Assembly (NCBI RefSeq): GCF_014193255.1
Contig: NZ_JACHZB010000006.1
Coordinates: 186,001 to 250,000 of the forward strand
DNA: 64,000 nt
Origin: Rhizobium sp. BK196
GTDB lineage: Bacteria; Pseudomonadota; Alphaproteobacteria; Rhizobiales; Rhizobiaceae
Direction: 5' to 3'
The translations under genes were made by a program, and so were the position numbers. How positions within the stretch are numbered: the first letter of the stretch is position 1; every line of letters begins with the position of its first letter. The notes beneath the pieces were generated by a model. That model worked only from the letters and a program-made list of their open reading frames with translations. It did not search any database and had not been told where the DNA came from. Shown piece by piece: positions 16,631 to 26,900 of this stretch.

Positions 16631-18358
16631 TCACCGAGACAGGAAGTTCGAGACCGTTAGGTCCACGAGTTCGTCTCCCCGGCCGTTCATCACAGCGCGA
16701 ATGGCCCAGAGACCAAAACCTTTCACCTGTGCAGCTTCTATCCTCGGCGGCATCGACAATTCCTGCGTGTTCGTGACGACGTCAAGCAGTGCCGGGCCTG
16801 GATGCGCCAGGATTTCCCGGATGGCACCGTCAAGCTCGGCGGGATCCTCCACGCGAACGCCATGGACTCCGGCTGCGCGGGCAACCGCAGCAAAATCCGG
16901 GTTTTTGAGTTCGGTGCCGGTCTCGAGGAACCCCGAAGCCTTCATTTCCATAGCTACGAATCCGAGGACGGAATTGTTGAAGACGACGACCTTCACCGGC
17001 AGATCCTGTTGAACGAGCGTCAGGAAGTCGCCCATCAACATTGCAAAACCGCCATCGCCCGACATGCTGATGATCTGGCGCTCCTTGTAAGTGGCCTGTG
17101 CCCCGATCGCCTGAGGAAGAGCATTGGCCATCGATCCGTGAACCAGAGATCCGATCAGACGACGTTTTCCATTCATTTTCAGGTAACGCGCAGCCCAAAT
17201 CGTCGGGGTCCCGACGTCGAAGGTGAAGACGGTGTCGTCGGAGGCATGCTCGCTTAGAAGGCGTGCCACATATTGCGGATGAATCTTGCCACCCTCTCTG
17301 CCGGTTGCGAGGTCGTCGAGACCTTCACGCGCCTTCCTGTAGGCGGCCAGGCATTCATCCAGATGATCCCGGTCCGTTCGCTCCGTCAGCTTCGGCAGCG
17401 TCGCCGCCAGCGTCGATTTGACGTCGCCGACGATTGCGAGATCCAGCGAGGCCCGGCGGCCAAGATTTTCCGGTCGAATATCCACCTGCACGATCTTGGC
17501 GCCGGTCGGGTAGAATTGCCGGTATGGGAAATCGGTGCCGAGCATGAGAAGCGTGTCGCACTCCAGCATGGCCTTGTAACCCGAGGAGAAGCCGATCAGG
17601 CCGGTCATGCCGACATCGAAGGGATTGTCCCACTCGACATGTTCCTTGCCGCCGAGCGCATGGACAACAGGCGCCTTCAGCCGGTCCGCAAAGGCGATCA
17701 ACTCATCATGCGCCCCTTCGCAGCCGCGTCCACACAGAAGGGTAACCTTCGAGCTGTTATTGAGGAGTTCCGAAAGTCGATCGATCTGCTCGTTCGCCGG
17801 CACGACGTTCGGTTGGGACAGGGTGAGTGCGGCCGGTGCCGAAATCTTAGCCGTGAAATCGGTCAATGCCACGTCGCCCGAAATGACCACGACGGCAACG
17901 CCGCGCTTTCCAATGGCGGTGCGAATGGCCGTTTCGATGACACCAGGCAATTGCTCGGGATGGCTGACAAGCTCGCAATAGTGGCTGCATTCCCGGAAAA
18001 GCTGGTCCGGATGCGTTTCCTGGAAGTAGCCTCTGCCTATTTCAGCCGAAGGTATCTGCGCGGCAATGGCCAGCACCGGGACCCGTGAGCGATGGCAGTC
18101 GAACAGGCCGTTGATGAGGTGCAGATTGCCCGGGCCGCAGCTTCCTGCGCACACGGCCAATTCGCCGCTGAGATGGGCTTCGGCCCCGGCCGCGAAGGCG
18201 GCCGTTTCTTCATGGCGGGTATGGACCCACTCGATGTCGCCTCTCTTTCGCAGCGATTCCGTGAGCCCGTTCAGGCTGTCGCCGACTACGCCATAGATCC
18301 GCTTCACTCCTGCCGAATGCAGCACCTCTGTCAGGACATCAGCTACTTTGGACTTCAT
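16631..18358 (-). CDS. poxB: Ubiquinone-dependent pyruvate dehydrogenase (pyruvate oxidase)
   Basis: 575-residue thiamine-diphosphate enzyme, close to the 572 residues of E. coli PoxB. The catalytic Glu lies in RHEETAAFAAGAEA (E50 region), an FAD-binding central domain follows, and the ThDP-binding motif GDGGFAMLMGDF...NN is in the C-terminal third. It oxidises pyruvate to acetate and CO2, passing electrons to quinone, at the inner face of the membrane. The C-terminus (MNGRGDELVDLTVSNFLSR) could serve as the amphipathic lipid-binding tail found in PoxB. The start at 18358 (MKSKVADVLTEVLHSAGV) fits the family. Confidence 0.93.
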   Translation of the reverse strand: MKSKVADVLTEVLHSAGVKRIYGVVGDSLNGLTESLRKRGDIEWVHTRHEETAAFAAGAEAHLSGELAVCAGSCGPGNLHLINGLFDCHRSRVPVLAIAAQIPSAEIGRGYFQETHPDQLFRECSHYCELVSHPEQLPGVIETAIRTAIGKRGVAVVVISGDVALTDFTAKISAPAALTLSQPNVVPANEQIDRLSELLNNSSKVTLLCGRGCEGAHDELIAFADRLKAPVVHALGGKEHVEWDNPFDVGMTGLIGFSSGYKAMLECDTLLMLGTDFPYRQFYPTGAKIVQVDIRPENLGRRASLDLAIVGDVKSTLAATLPKLTERTDRDHLDECLAAYRKAREGLDDLATGREGGKIHPQYVARLLSEHASDDTVFTFDVGTPTIWAARYLKMNGKRRLIGSLVHGSMANALPQAIGAQATYKERQIISMSGDGGFAMLMGDFLTLVQQDLPVKVVVFNNSVLGFVAMEMKASGFLETGTELKNPDFAAVARAAGVHGVRVEDPAELDGAIREILAHPGPALLDVVTNTQELSMPPRIEAAQVKGFGLWAIRAVMNGRGDELVDLTVSNFLSR

Positions 18359-18586
18359 CGAAAGGCTCCCGGGCTTTGGGTTTCAGTTGATGGCAAAAGG
18401 AAGCTAGGCCTCGCTCTAACCTTCTCAACCCGGAGAATTATCAGAGTGGCGGAGACACCCAACTGAACCTTGGTATAGGCGCTGGCCGTAAAAAGCCCGC
18501 TTGCCTGATATACGAGGGGGCGGCCTACCGGCGGAGAGCATAGGTTTGTTCGACCCTCTCCGTTGGCTTCATCCTTCTACCGCGAC

Positions 18587-20470
18587 CTATGCCTCGATCC
18601 GTTCCCGCTCTCTCGTTGCCTCCGCGATAAGTTTCATGAAGCGCGGATTCCGGCGCAGATTGTCCAGGTCGGAATCATGGGTGAACCATTTGATATGGTA
18701 GACCGAGCTGCGGGGCAGCAAGCCCTCCAAGATATCGATCGCACGTTCCACATGGCCAAGCACGGAGTGGACGCAGGCGAGATTATACTGGGCGACGATG
18801 TCATCGGGATCGATGGCGCTCGCCCGTGCGGCCCAGTCGCACGCCCGCGCTGCTTCGCCGAGATGGGCAAGGGCAAGCGCACCGCGATGGGCGGGGCCGG
18901 AATTTTCCGGGTTCTGATTGAGCGCCCGCTCGGCTCTTTCAATGCCTTTTCGCGCCCAGCTTTCCCGGTCCGCCATTCGTCCGAGAGAATGGTATGAGGA
19001 CATCAGATGGATCGGCGAAACATAGTCATCGGGGCGGATTTCGGCGGCCCGGGTGAAATAGTGTACCGCCTCGGCGAAATTCCCGCGCATGAAGAAGATG
19101 CGGGCATAGTGGAAATTTGCTTCATAGAGGTTGGGATCGAGCGCAAGCGCGCGTTCGAAGCATGCCATGGCCTCGTCATCCTCGCCGTTCTGATGCAGCG
19201 CCAGGCCGCGGGAGGCATGGGCCTCGGCAAGGTCGGGATCAAGTTCCAGGGCCTTGGCGCTCATGGCGAGGATGCGCTCGAGGGGCACATCATCAGGCGC
19301 CCAGTCGCGTATCGCCGCATCGCAATCGGCAATACCTGCATAGGCGCGGCCATAGTCCGGATCGAGTTCGACGGCCTTGTAGAACATGCGCCGGGCAAGC
19401 TGCAGATAGGATTTTGTCCAGGTATGGGAGAGCTGCCGGCCTCTCAGGTAATAAGTATAGGCCTCGACATTGGCCGTCGGCTCGGCGGCGATCGCCTTGC
19501 GCTCTTCCGGTAGCAGCCGCACTTTCAATTGGCCGACGATCGCGTTGGTGATTTCATCCTGGATGGCGAAGATATCGGTAAGGTCCCGATCATAGCGTTC
19601 CGCCCAAAGATGGTCGCCGTTCATGGTATCGATCAACTGGCCGGAGATGCGTACCCGCGTGCCGACGATGCGCACACTGCCTTCCAGCATGTAACGCACG
19701 CCGAGCTCCTGGGCGACCTGCTTCACCTTCACCGATGTGCCCTTGTAGGTGAAGGCGGTGTTGCGCGGGACCACATGCAGGCTGGAGACTTTGGAAAGAT
19801 CTGTAATGATGTCCTCGGTGATGCCGTCGGAGAAATAGTCCTGGTCGGCATCGCCGCTCATATTGGTGAAGGGCAGAACGGCGATGAAACAGGTGTTGCG
19901 ATTCTGGGCGACGAGACGGGCGGAACTCGGCTTCTCGAAGGAAACCGTATAAACCTGCACCGGCTGGCGGATATTTTTGAACACGTGTTCACCTAAAAAA
20001 TCGAAGCCAAGATTGAGGCGTGAGCCGACCTGATCCCGCACGATTGCCGACACGGCAACGCCGCCGACCGGAGCAACGCTTTCCAGGCGCGCGGCAAGGT
20101 TGACGCCGTCGCCGAAAATATCGTCATTTTCGACGACGACATCGCCGAGATTGATACCAATGCGGAATTCGACGCGCTCTTCCTTCGGCACGTTTTCGTT
20201 GCGCACGGCCATGCTACGCTGGATTTCGGCGGCACAGGCCACGGCATTCACGACGCTCTGAAACTCGGCCAGAATGCCGTCGCCCGTCAGTTTGACGATA
20301 CGGCCCTTGTATTCGGATATGCGGATCTCGACCAGTTCGCAGCGATGGCGGTTCAAAGCCTGCAGCGTGCCTGTCTCGTCCATGCCCATGAGCCGGCTGT
20401 AACCGACCACATCGGCAGCGAGGATGGCACTCAATCGCCGCTCCATGATCCTCTCCATGGATTGTCTCAT
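18587..20470 (-). CDS. Adenylate/guanylate cyclase - TolB-like - TPR protein
   Basis: Up to 627 residues: an N-terminal class III cyclase domain (~10-180), a TolB/FlgO-like domain (~195-335, FIAVLPFTNMSGDADQDYFSD) and 5-6 TPR repeats to the end. Cyclase residues look intact: metal Asp in AILAADVVGYSRL, Lys and second Asp in RIVKLTGDG, and the Asp and Asn-x3-Arg of FGDGVNLAARLES. No membrane segment or signal peptide. Such proteins are very numerous in rhizobia; ligands and targets are mostly unknown. Starts at 20470, 20458 and 20446 are all possible; GGAGAGG just before 20446 and the usual family beginning MERRLxAILAAD favour the shortest. Confidence 0.9.
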   Translation of the reverse strand: MRQSMERIMERRLSAILAADVVGYSRLMGMDETGTLQALNRHRCELVEIRISEYKGRIVKLTGDGILAEFQSVVNAVACAAEIQRSMAVRNENVPKEERVEFRIGINLGDVVVENDDIFGDGVNLAARLESVAPVGGVAVSAIVRDQVGSRLNLGFDFLGEHVFKNIRQPVQVYTVSFEKPSSARLVAQNRNTCFIAVLPFTNMSGDADQDYFSDGITEDIITDLSKVSSLHVVPRNTAFTYKGTSVKVKQVAQELGVRYMLEGSVRIVGTRVRISGQLIDTMNGDHLWAERYDRDLTDIFAIQDEITNAIVGQLKVRLLPEERKAIAAEPTANVEAYTYYLRGRQLSHTWTKSYLQLARRMFYKAVELDPDYGRAYAGIADCDAAIRDWAPDDVPLERILAMSAKALELDPDLAEAHASRGLALHQNGEDDEAMACFERALALDPNLYEANFHYARIFFMRGNFAEAVHYFTRAAEIRPDDYVSPIHLMSSYHSLGRMADRESWARKGIERAERALNQNPENSGPAHRGALALAHLGEAARACDWAARASAIDPDDIVAQYNLACVHSVLGHVERAIDILEGLLPRSSVYHIKWFTHDSDLDNLRRNPRFMKLIAEATRERERIEA

Positions 20471-20921
20471 GTCAGTGTCTCGCTTTTCCAGATTTTGACC
20501 GCGCTAGGGCTCCCTCCCATGCAGCCGATATCTTTCGATTCGGCGTGCTGTCACGGCGGCGCAGAGCCTATATCGTTACGGCGCAGCATCAATACTCCGA
20601 ACGGGCGAAGATTGCGCCAAACGATAGCTCTTTCGGGTGGGAAAGACCCCGGACGTGCCGAGGTGCCCAATTTTGAGGCTGTGCATCGATTTTGGACGGC
20701 GTCTCGGATTCGTAATGCGAAGGAGATCCGACGATCGTACCGCTCGTTGCTCGGCGAAAGGCAAGTCACGGCTCTGCGCAAAAGCCCGTTTGCCTAAAGG
20801 GATGCCGCCTGTAGGTCGAAATGGGTAGGATATACTCGCCCATTTTCGATTATAATCGGAAGTCCGTGTATCGAACGATCCTCATAGATTTGGTCCTGGC
20901 AATTTCGCGAGAGGGCACGCC
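20471..20921. other. 451-bp intergenic region upstream of the giant gene
   Basis: Divergent gap between the cyclase gene and the 6.3-kb gene. No convincing coding sequence. A perfect 12-bp palindrome CGATTATAATCG at 20847-20858, directly preceded by an imperfect inverted repeat (CGAAATGGG ... CCCATTTTCG, 20818-20849), is the only clear structure and is a candidate operator or promoter element. Confidence 0.4.
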
Positions 20922-23900
20922 ATGTATCGCAACGCTCGCCGGTGGGCTCCGCGCTCACTACTGGTGGATTCGTGGGCTCCCCGGTGGTGGTCCGTCGGTG
21001 GAAAAGCGAAGCCACGCAAGAACGCCGATCAGCCTGAGGATAGCGCTCAACTTGCGACGTCGATTGGAGACAAGGGGGGCGGCCTTGCCGGCAATTCCGA
21101 CAACAACTTTGTGCTCAGCGGACATGATAACGAACCAGGAGCGGATACGGTCGACGAAGCAGACGGTCGGGGCGATATCGACCATGTGTCCCCATCCTTG
21201 GCCGACGCTTTCGCAGCGGCGCGGGAATCGAGTTTTCGAAGCAGAGAGTCTGACGCGTCTGTGCTGTCGGCCCATAGTCCGGTTTTTGCAGCTTTCGGGC
21301 AGAACGCGAATGGTTCCCGCAGTTATGCTGGCATTGGCACCATGGGCGAGGATCCCCTGGCCCCGTATCTGCCGCAGAGCCCGGGACCGACAGTATCAGG
21401 ACAAGGTTCCGCTGCCGTAGCAGGCAGGCGCGCTCACTCCGGCAAGGTGGTCATTCTTGAGTCGAGCCCGTCGGCAGCGGCGGTGGCCGCACACCACGGT
21501 GGATCGAATTCACTGGCGTTCGGCATGCCCTTTGGCGTCTGCGGCTGCGGCTACTTTACCTCCCCCACGCGGATTCTCGATTGGGCTCACGGCGGTGCCA
21601 TGCTTCAACAGGATGGTCAATTGCCGGGGACCAGGCTGACTGAAGGGCCGGACTATGTAGCAACGATCAAGCGGGCCATCGGTGCCTCGGTCAGTGACCC
21701 GCTTCTCGATCGTGACTTATCCCCTCTCTCGGGCTGGCGCGGAACCGCAAAGTGGACGGATTCGACGATCTTGAACGGATCCCTGCCCGGCGGCGGGGAG
21801 ATGGGAACGGCAACCGGCACCAAGGGTGTCGGCGTCCTTTCCGGCTCGGTCACCACACCGCCGACCACGCAGCGGTCGTTAACGACGCAAAATCTGGCAG
21901 CCACTGCGACAGCGACGGCCGTCAATGCGGTCGTGGCGGAAAACCAGAAGCCGGGCAATCCGCAGAGCGAGTGGGGTATCGTTGGCGCAGGCAGCTCCAA
22001 CATCGAAGGATTCGCGACCGACATCAGCGTCGACAACGGCAAGACGATCAGCTTCAAAATCAATACCAACTCCAACAACTACCGGATCGATATCTATCGG
22101 CTCGGCTATTATGGCGGCATGGGCGCGCGCAAGGTCACGACCATTCAGCACACCGGCGTGCAGAACCAACCCAATCCGTTGCGCAATGCCACGACCGGCA
22201 CGGTGGATGCCGGCAACTGGGCAGTGTCGGCGTCGTGGACGGTACCGGATGATGCCGTCTCGGGCGTTTATATCGCCAAGCTCGTGCGGCAGGATGGCAC
22301 GTTCGGCGAAAATCAGATTCCGTTCATCGTGCGCGACGATGACAGCCACAGCGATATCGTTTTCCAGACCGCCGACGAGACCTGGCAAGCCTATAACGGC
22401 TGGGGTGGCGCAAACTTCTACGGCGGCAACGGTCCGGCGACCGGGCAGGGCGCTGGTCGCGCCTATGCTGTCAGCTACAACAGGCCGATTGCGACCCGCG
22501 GCGGGGTTGGCACTTATGCCGGTCCGCAAGACTATCTATTTGGCGCCGAGTATGCAGGCATCTACTGGCTGGAGCAGAACGGCTATGATGTTTCGTACCT
22601 GTCGGGTGTCGACGTCGACCGCTACGGCAGCCTACTGCTCAATCACAAGACCTATGTTGATGCCGGGCATGACGAATATTGGTCTGGACAGCAGAGGACC
22701 AATGTCGAAGCCGCGCGCGATGCGGGCGTCAACCTGATGTTCTGGAGCGGTAACGAGGTCTACTGGCGTACCCGTTGGGGCAATGCCTACAGCGCCGACG
22801 GCACGCCCTATCGCACGCTCATCTCCTACAAGGAGACGTGGGCGCCCGGTAGCAGCATTGACCCTTCCAATGAATGGACGGGCACATTCCGCGATCCGCG
22901 TCTCAGCCCACCCGCGATCGGGGGAGGCAATCCGGAAAACTCGCTGACCGGTCAATTGTTCAAGGTCGACGATGTCGGCAGCAATCTCGGCGCGATTACG
23001 GTCGGATATGACGACGCCAACCTGCGCTTCTGGCGCAATACGAGCGTTGCCAATCTTCAGCCTGGCCAGACGGCAACGCTCACCAAGAACTATCTTGGAT
23101 ACGAATGGGATGAAGCGGTTGACAACGGCTTTGATCCGGCCGGCCTCGTCAAGCTGTCGTCGACGACGCTTCCGGTCAGCACCTACTTGCTCGATTATGG
23201 AAACACGACCGGCAGTGCGACCGCGACCCACAATCTGACGCTTTATCGCGCGCCGAGCGGTGCGCTGGTGTTCGGCGCCGGTACTGTCTACTGGACATGG
23301 GGCTTAAGCAACAATCACGACAATGAGGCGACCCCGACCGATCCCCGCGTTCAGCAGGCAATGGTCAATTTGCTGGCCGACATGGGCATTCAGCCCGGGA
23401 CGCTGCAATCCGGCCTCGTGGCCACGACAGGTTCCACGGATCACACTGCACCAACTTCTGTCATCACGGTGCCATCAACGGCGACCGTTGGCTCCACCGT
23501 CACGATTTCGGGCACCGCAACCGACACGGGCGGCGGCGTCATCGCCGGCGTCGAGGTCTCGACCGACAACGGGGCGAGCTGGCATCCGGCGACCGGCGAC
23601 GAGAATTGGACCTATACGTGGTCGCCGCAGGTCGCGGGCAGCTACACGATCCTCTCGCGGGCCGTGGACGACAGCATCAATCTCGAAACGCCCTCGGCGG
23701 GACGCACTGTGACCGTCAGCGGACCAAGTTACACGTCTCTCTTCGGTTCGGCGACACCTGCCGTCGTCAACACCGGCGACACATCAGCCGTCGAACTCGG
23801 GGTTAAATTCCAGACCTCTGTAGCAGGCAACGTCACCGGCATTCGTTTTTACAAGGGCAGCCAGGATACGGGCACCCACACCGGTTCCCTTTGGTCGAGC

Positions 23901-26900
23901 GCCGGTACACGGCTTGCGACCCTCACCTTCACCAACGAGACCGCCAGCGGCTGGCAGATCGCCTACTTCTCGAGCCCGGTGGCGTTGACGGCCGGACAGA
24001 CCTACACGGCGTCTTACCATACGAATACCGGCCACTATTCGACGACCGCCAACTACTTCGTCTCTAATGTGACGAGCGGCCCGCTAACGGCACCGGCCAG
24101 CGGCAACGGCGTATATGCCTATGGCAGCAACAGTCTGTTCCCCACGAGCACCTTCGAGCAGACCAACTACTGGGTCGATGTGATGTTCACCACGCCGGGC
24201 TCCAACACAACACCGACGGCAGTTGCCGATGCGGGTGACGCGACCGAGAAGGGCGGTGTGGCCAATGGTTCGGGCGGTGTGGTTGCAAGCGGCAACGTCC
24301 TGACCAACGACACCGATCCGGATGCCGGCGATACCAAGACGGTGACGGCCGTCACCTTCGGCTCGACGTCAGGCACGCTCGGTTCAGCACTGAACGGCAC
24401 TTACGGCAGTCTCGTGCTCAGTGCCTCGGGTGCCTATAGCTATGCCGTCAACGAGACCAATGCCACCGTCCAGGCCTTGCGCCAGTCGACCAATACGCTG
24501 AGCGACGTCTTCAGCTACACGATGCGCGATGCCGCCGGGGCCACCGCCACGGCCAGCCTGACCATCACCATCCATGGCGCCAACGATGCACCGGTGCTCG
24601 CCGTTCAGACGGCGACCCAGAACGGCACCGTCGGCTCCGCCTTCTCCTTCACACTGCCGACCACGACCTTCACCGATGTCGACAGCGGCGAGACGCTGAC
24701 CTACACGGCAACTTCTGCCGACGGTACAGCGCTGCCCGCCTGGCTCGCCTTCAACGCCTCGACACGGACCTTCTCCGGCACGCCGACGACAGGCGGAAAC
24801 TATGGCGTCAAGGTGACAGCGACCGACCTCGGCGGTCTTGCAGCCAACGAGACCTTCAGCATCGCCGTATCGACGCCTGGCAACACAACACCGACGGCGG
24901 TTGCCGATGCGGGTGACGCGACCGAGAAGGGCGGTGTTGCCAATGGTTCGGGTGGCGTGGTTGCAAGCGGCAACGTGCTGACCAACGACACCGATCCGGA
25001 TGCCGGCGATACCAAGACGGTGACGGCCGTCACCTTCGGCTCGACGTCAGGCACGCTCGGTTCAGCACTGAACGGCACTTACGGCAGTCTCGTGCTCAGT
25101 GCCTCGGGTGCCTATAGCTATGCCGTCAACGAGACCAATGCCACCGTCCAGGCCTTGCGCCAGTCGACCAATACGCTGAGCGACGTCTTCAGCTACACGA
25201 TGCGCGATGCCGCCGGGGCCACCGCCACGGCCAGCCTGACCATCACCATCCATGGCGCCAACGATGCGCCGGTGCTCGCTGTCCAGACGGCGACCCAGAA
25301 CGGCACCGTCGGCTCCGCCTTCTCCTTCGTGCTGCCGACCACGACCTTCACCGATGTCGACAGCGGCGAGACGCTGACCTACACGGCAACTTCTGCCGAC
25401 GGCACGGCGCTGCCCGCCTGGCTCGCCTTCAACGCCTCGACACGGACCTTCTCCGGCACGCCGACGACATCAGGCACCTATGGCGTCAAGGTGACGGCGA
25501 CCGATCTCGGCGGTCTTGCCGCCAACGAGACCTTCAACATCGCCGTGTCGACAGCACCTGCGACCTACAGTCTGTTTAACGCCTCCAGTACGCCGGCTCA
25601 GACGAACCTCAACGACGGTCAGCAGCTCGAGCTCGGCGTCAAGTTCCAGTCGAACGTTGCCGGCGACATTACCGGCATCAAGTTCTATCGCAGTGCCAAC
25701 GACAACGGCCAGAACGTCGTCGACCTGTGGAGCTCCACCGGCACCAAACTCGCGACCGCCACCTTCACCAACACCACGGCGAGCGGCTGGCAGACGGTGA
25801 ACTTTGCAACAGCCGTCTCCATCACCGCCAACACCACCTATGTCGCCTCCTACCACACAACAGGTGCCTACGTGGCGACGAATAATTTCTATACGACCGC
25901 CGTCACCAGTGGTCCGCTGACGGCGCCGGCCAGTGGCAACGGCGTCTACGCCTATGGCGGCTCCGCCACCGCGGGCATTTTCCCAAATGCCACTTACAGC
26001 GCCGCCAATTATTGGGCCGATGTGGTCTTCCGTCCGTCGACGCCTGGCAACACAACACCGACGGCGGTTGCCGATACGGGTGACGCGACCGAGAAGGGCG
26101 GTGTTGCCAATGGTTCGGGTGGCGTGGTTGCAAGCGGCAACGTGCTGACCAACGACACCGATCCGGATGCCGGCGATACCAAGACGGTGACGGCCGTCAC
26201 CTTCGGCTCGACGTCAGGCACGCTCGGTTCAGCACTGAACGGCACTTACGGCAGTCTCGTGCTCAGTGCCTCGGGTGCCTATAGCTATGCCGTCAACGAG
26301 ACCAATGCCACCGTCCAGGCCTTGCGCCAGTCGACCAATACGCTGAGCGACGTCTTCAGCTACACGATGCGCGATGCCGCCGGGGCCACCGCCACGGCCA
26401 GCCTGACCATCACCATCCATGGCGCCAACGATGCGCCGGTGCTCGCCGTCCAGACGGCGACCCAGAACGGCACCGTCGGCTCCGCCTTCTCCTTCGTGCT
26501 GCCGACCACGACCTTCACCGATGTCGACAGCGGCGAGACGCTGACCTACACGGCAACTTCTGCCGACGGTACAGCGCTGCCCGCCTGGCTCGCCTTCAAC
26601 GCCTCGACACGGACCTTCTCCGGCACGCCGACGACAGGCGGAAACTATGGCGTCAAGGTGACGGCAACCGATCTCGGCGGTCTTGCCGCCAACGAGAGCT
26701 TCAGCATCGCCGTATCGACAGCACCTGCGACCTACAGTCTGTTTAACGCCTCCAGTACGCCGGCTCAGACGAACCTCAACGACGGTCAGCAGCTCGAGCT
26801 CGGCGTCAAGTTCCAGTCGAACGTTGCCGGCGACATTACCGGCATCAAGTTCTATCGCAGTGCCAACGACAACGGCCAGAACGTCGTCGACCTGTGGAGT

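Noticed and set aside
20551..20781. 76-codon minus-strand frame upstream of the giant gene
   Set aside because: No ribosome site, no domain, and Arg/Ser-rich composition typical of random high-GC frames.
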